A stretch of 64,000 bases of DNA, from NCBI GenBank assembly GCA_946480445.1, contig CAMLJN010000011.1, positions 1 to 64,000 on the forward strand, written 5' to 3'. The notes below the pieces were generated by a model, which worked only from the letters and a program-made list of their open reading frames with translations, did not search any database and was not told where the DNA came from. Origin of the DNA: an uncultured Buttiauxella sp. GTDB lineage: Bacteria; Pseudomonadota; Gammaproteobacteria; Enterobacterales; Enterobacteriaceae. The position numbers and the translations under genes were made by a program. This document shows, piece after piece, positions 62,554 through 64,000 of the stretch; position 1 is the first letter of the stretch, and each line of letters starts with the position of its first letter.

Positions 62554-64000
62554 ATGGAACAGCAAAAAAACGTGCGCCAGTGGGCGCATGGCGCCGACAT
62601 GGTCCTTGGCCAGCTTGAAGCGCAGGGTGTTAAGCAGGTGTTTGGTATTCCGGGGGCGAAAATCGACAAGGTTTTCGACTCGCTGCTCGACTCCAGTATC
62701 GAGATCATTCCGGTACGTCATGAAGCTAACGCGGCCTTTATGGCGGCGGCGGTAGGGCGCATTACGGGGAAAGCTGGGGTGGCGCTTGTGACCTCTGGCC
62801 CCGGCTGCTCAAATTTGATAACCGGTATGGCAACCGCCAACAGCGAAGGTGACCCGGTTGTGGCGCTCGGTGGGGCGGTGAAGCGCGCGGATAAAGCGAA
62901 GCAGGTGCACCAGAGCATGGATACGGTGGCGATGTTTCACCCCGTCACCAAATATGCTGTCGAAGTTAGCTCCTCTGACGCGATTGCGGAAGTGGTATCC
63001 AACGCCTTCCGCAGCGCAGAAAATGGTCGGCCTGGCAGCGCTTTTGTCAGCCTGCCGCAGGATATTGTGGATGAACCGGCCGTGGGCAATATTTTTGCCG
63101 CCAGCGGCGCCATTCAGTCCGGTGCCGCGCCGGACGGCGCGATTGAGCAGGTTGCGGACCTTATCGCCAAAGCGAAAAACCCCGTCATTCTGCTGGGGCT
63201 GATGGCGAGCCAGACCGAAAACAGCAAGGCGATACGGCACCTGCTTGAAAAAAGCCATATCCCGGTGACCAGTACCTATCAGGCAGCGGGGGTGGTGAAT
63301 CAGCAGCATTTCACCCGTTTCGCCGGTCGCGTGGGGCTTTTCAATAATCAGGCGGGCGATCGCCTGCTGCACATGGCCGATTTAATTATTTGCATCGGTT
63401 ACAGCCCGGTGGAGTACGAACCGGCAATGTGGAACACGGGAAACGCTACGCTTGTGCATATCGACGTACTGCCCGCCTATGAAGAGCGCAACTATATCCC
63501 GGATATAGAACTTATCGGCGACATCGCCGGTACGCTGAGCAAGCTGGCCGTGAAGGTGGATAAGCCGCTGATTCTCAGCTCCCGAGCCTCAGAAATTCTG
63601 ATAGACAGGCAGCACCAGCGTGAGCTGCTCAGTCGCCGGGGCGCCAACCTTAACCAGTTCGCACTGCATCCGCTGCGTATCGTGCGGGCCATGCAGGACA
63701 TCGTTAATAGCGACGTTACGCTGACGGTGGACATGGGCAGTTTCCACATCTGGATCGCCCGCTATCTCTACAGCTTCCGCGCGCGCCAGGTGATGATTTC
63801 CAATGGTCAGCAGACGATGGGCGTGGCGTTGCCCTGGGCTATCGGCGCCTGGCTGGTCAATCCCGAGCGCAAAGTTGTCTCGGTATCCGGCGACGGGGGA
63901 TTCCTGCAGTCCAGCATGGAGCTGGAAACGGCGGTAAGGCTGGGAGCCAACGTACTGCACATCATCTGGGTCGATAACGGCTACAACATGGTGGCCATCC
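62554..64000 (+). CDS. budB: Catabolic acetolactate synthase BudB (cut by the window end)
   Basis: Thiamine-diphosphate enzyme that joins two pyruvates into acetolactate for acetoin and butanediol. The first 482 codons are present. The ThDP glutamate lies in [13 protein letters not shown] near residue 58, followed by [10 protein letters not shown] and [16 protein letters not shown], and the ThDP-magnesium motif begins at [10 protein letters not shown]. It lacks the FAD-type regulation of anabolic ALS, as expected for the pH 6 enzyme. AGGAGA precedes the ATG. The 3' end and any budC lie outside the window. Confidence 0.94.
   Translation, partial: MEQQKNVRQWAHGADMVLGQLEAQGVKQVFGIPGAKIDKVFDSLLDSSIEIIPVRHEANAAFMAAAVGRITGKAGVALVTSGPGCSNLITGMATANSEGDPVVALGGAVKRADKAKQVHQSMDTVAMFHPVTKYAVEVSSSDAIAEVVSNAFRSAENGRPGSAFVSLPQDIVDEPAVGNIFAASGAIQSGAAPDGAIEQVADLIAKAKNPVILLGLMASQTENSKAIRHLLEKSHIPVTSTYQAAGVVNQQHFTRFAGRVGLFNNQAGDRLLHMADLIICIGYSPVEYEPAMWNTGNATLVHIDVLPAYEERNYIPDIELIGDIAGTLSKLAVKVDKPLILSSRASEILIDRQHQRELLSRRGANLNQFALHPLRIVRAMQDIVNSDVTLTVDMGSFHIWIARYLYSFRARQVMISNGQQTMGVALPWAIGAWLVNPERKVVSVSGDGGFLQSSMELETAVRLGANVLHIIWVDNGYNMVAI

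Overview
The window is a chromosomal segment from a member of the Enterobacteriaceae that is close to, but not, Escherichia coli. Most proteins can be matched by eye to E. coli K-12 proteins over their full length. The presence of budR-budA-budB for 2,3-butanediol synthesis points to an Enterobacter, Lelliottia, Kosakonia or Klebsiella type of organism. The genus is an inference; no rRNA or species marker is present.

Layout. Positions 1-16,976 carry nadA-pnuC, zitB, ybgS, aroG, gpmA, the galETKM operon, modF-modE, acrZ, modABC and ybhA, in the usual enteric order. Their classical control sites are visible: a NadR box, a TyrR box, a Fur box, both Gal operators and a ModE box. Positions 17,117-19,475 hold pgl and ybhC. 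Positions 19,520-21,800 are a decayed lambda-type prophage sitting exactly at the lambda attachment locus between gal and bio. It contains an attL core, three arm sites, a crippled integrase, an orphan membrane protein, an IS256-family relic and a DUF4225 gene split by an amber codon. A DJ-1/PfpI gene then stands where E. coli has ybhB, followed by the bio locus with its BirA operator. An isolated UrtE-like ATPase gene lies behind what looks like a sigma-54/NtrC promoter. uvrB (with LexA and DnaA boxes), yvcK, moaABCDE (with a ModE box and a Moco riboswitch), ybhL, ybhN-clsB-ybhP, ybhQ, ybhGFSR-cecR and rhlE complete the E. coli-like stretch to 47,231.

At rhlE/dusC the synteny with E. coli breaks: dusC, yohP, yohD, yohC and pbpG belong near 48 min in E. 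coli. Inserted among them are an AT-rich gene for a modular proline-rich protein (48,340-49,428) and a bgl-type beta-glucoside cluster (49,744-56,762). The cluster has three ribonucleic antiterminator (RAT)/terminator leaders. Besides the expected bglG and bglF leaders, one precedes an OprD-type porin plus a secreted SurE-like phosphatase, which seem to have joined the BglG regulon. The window ends inside budB of a divergent budR / budAB locus.

How the genes work together. NAD synthesis and NMN uptake (nadA-pnuC), Leloir galactose use, molybdate uptake and molybdopterin synthesis (modABC and moaA-E, each with a ModE box), and biotin synthesis form coherent units. The most interesting items are the proline-rich two-module protein, the extra RAT in front of porin-surE, the nitrogen-type promoter serving a lone ATPase with altered motifs, and two otherwise intact genes (clsB and the DUF4225 gene) each broken by a single in-frame TAG.
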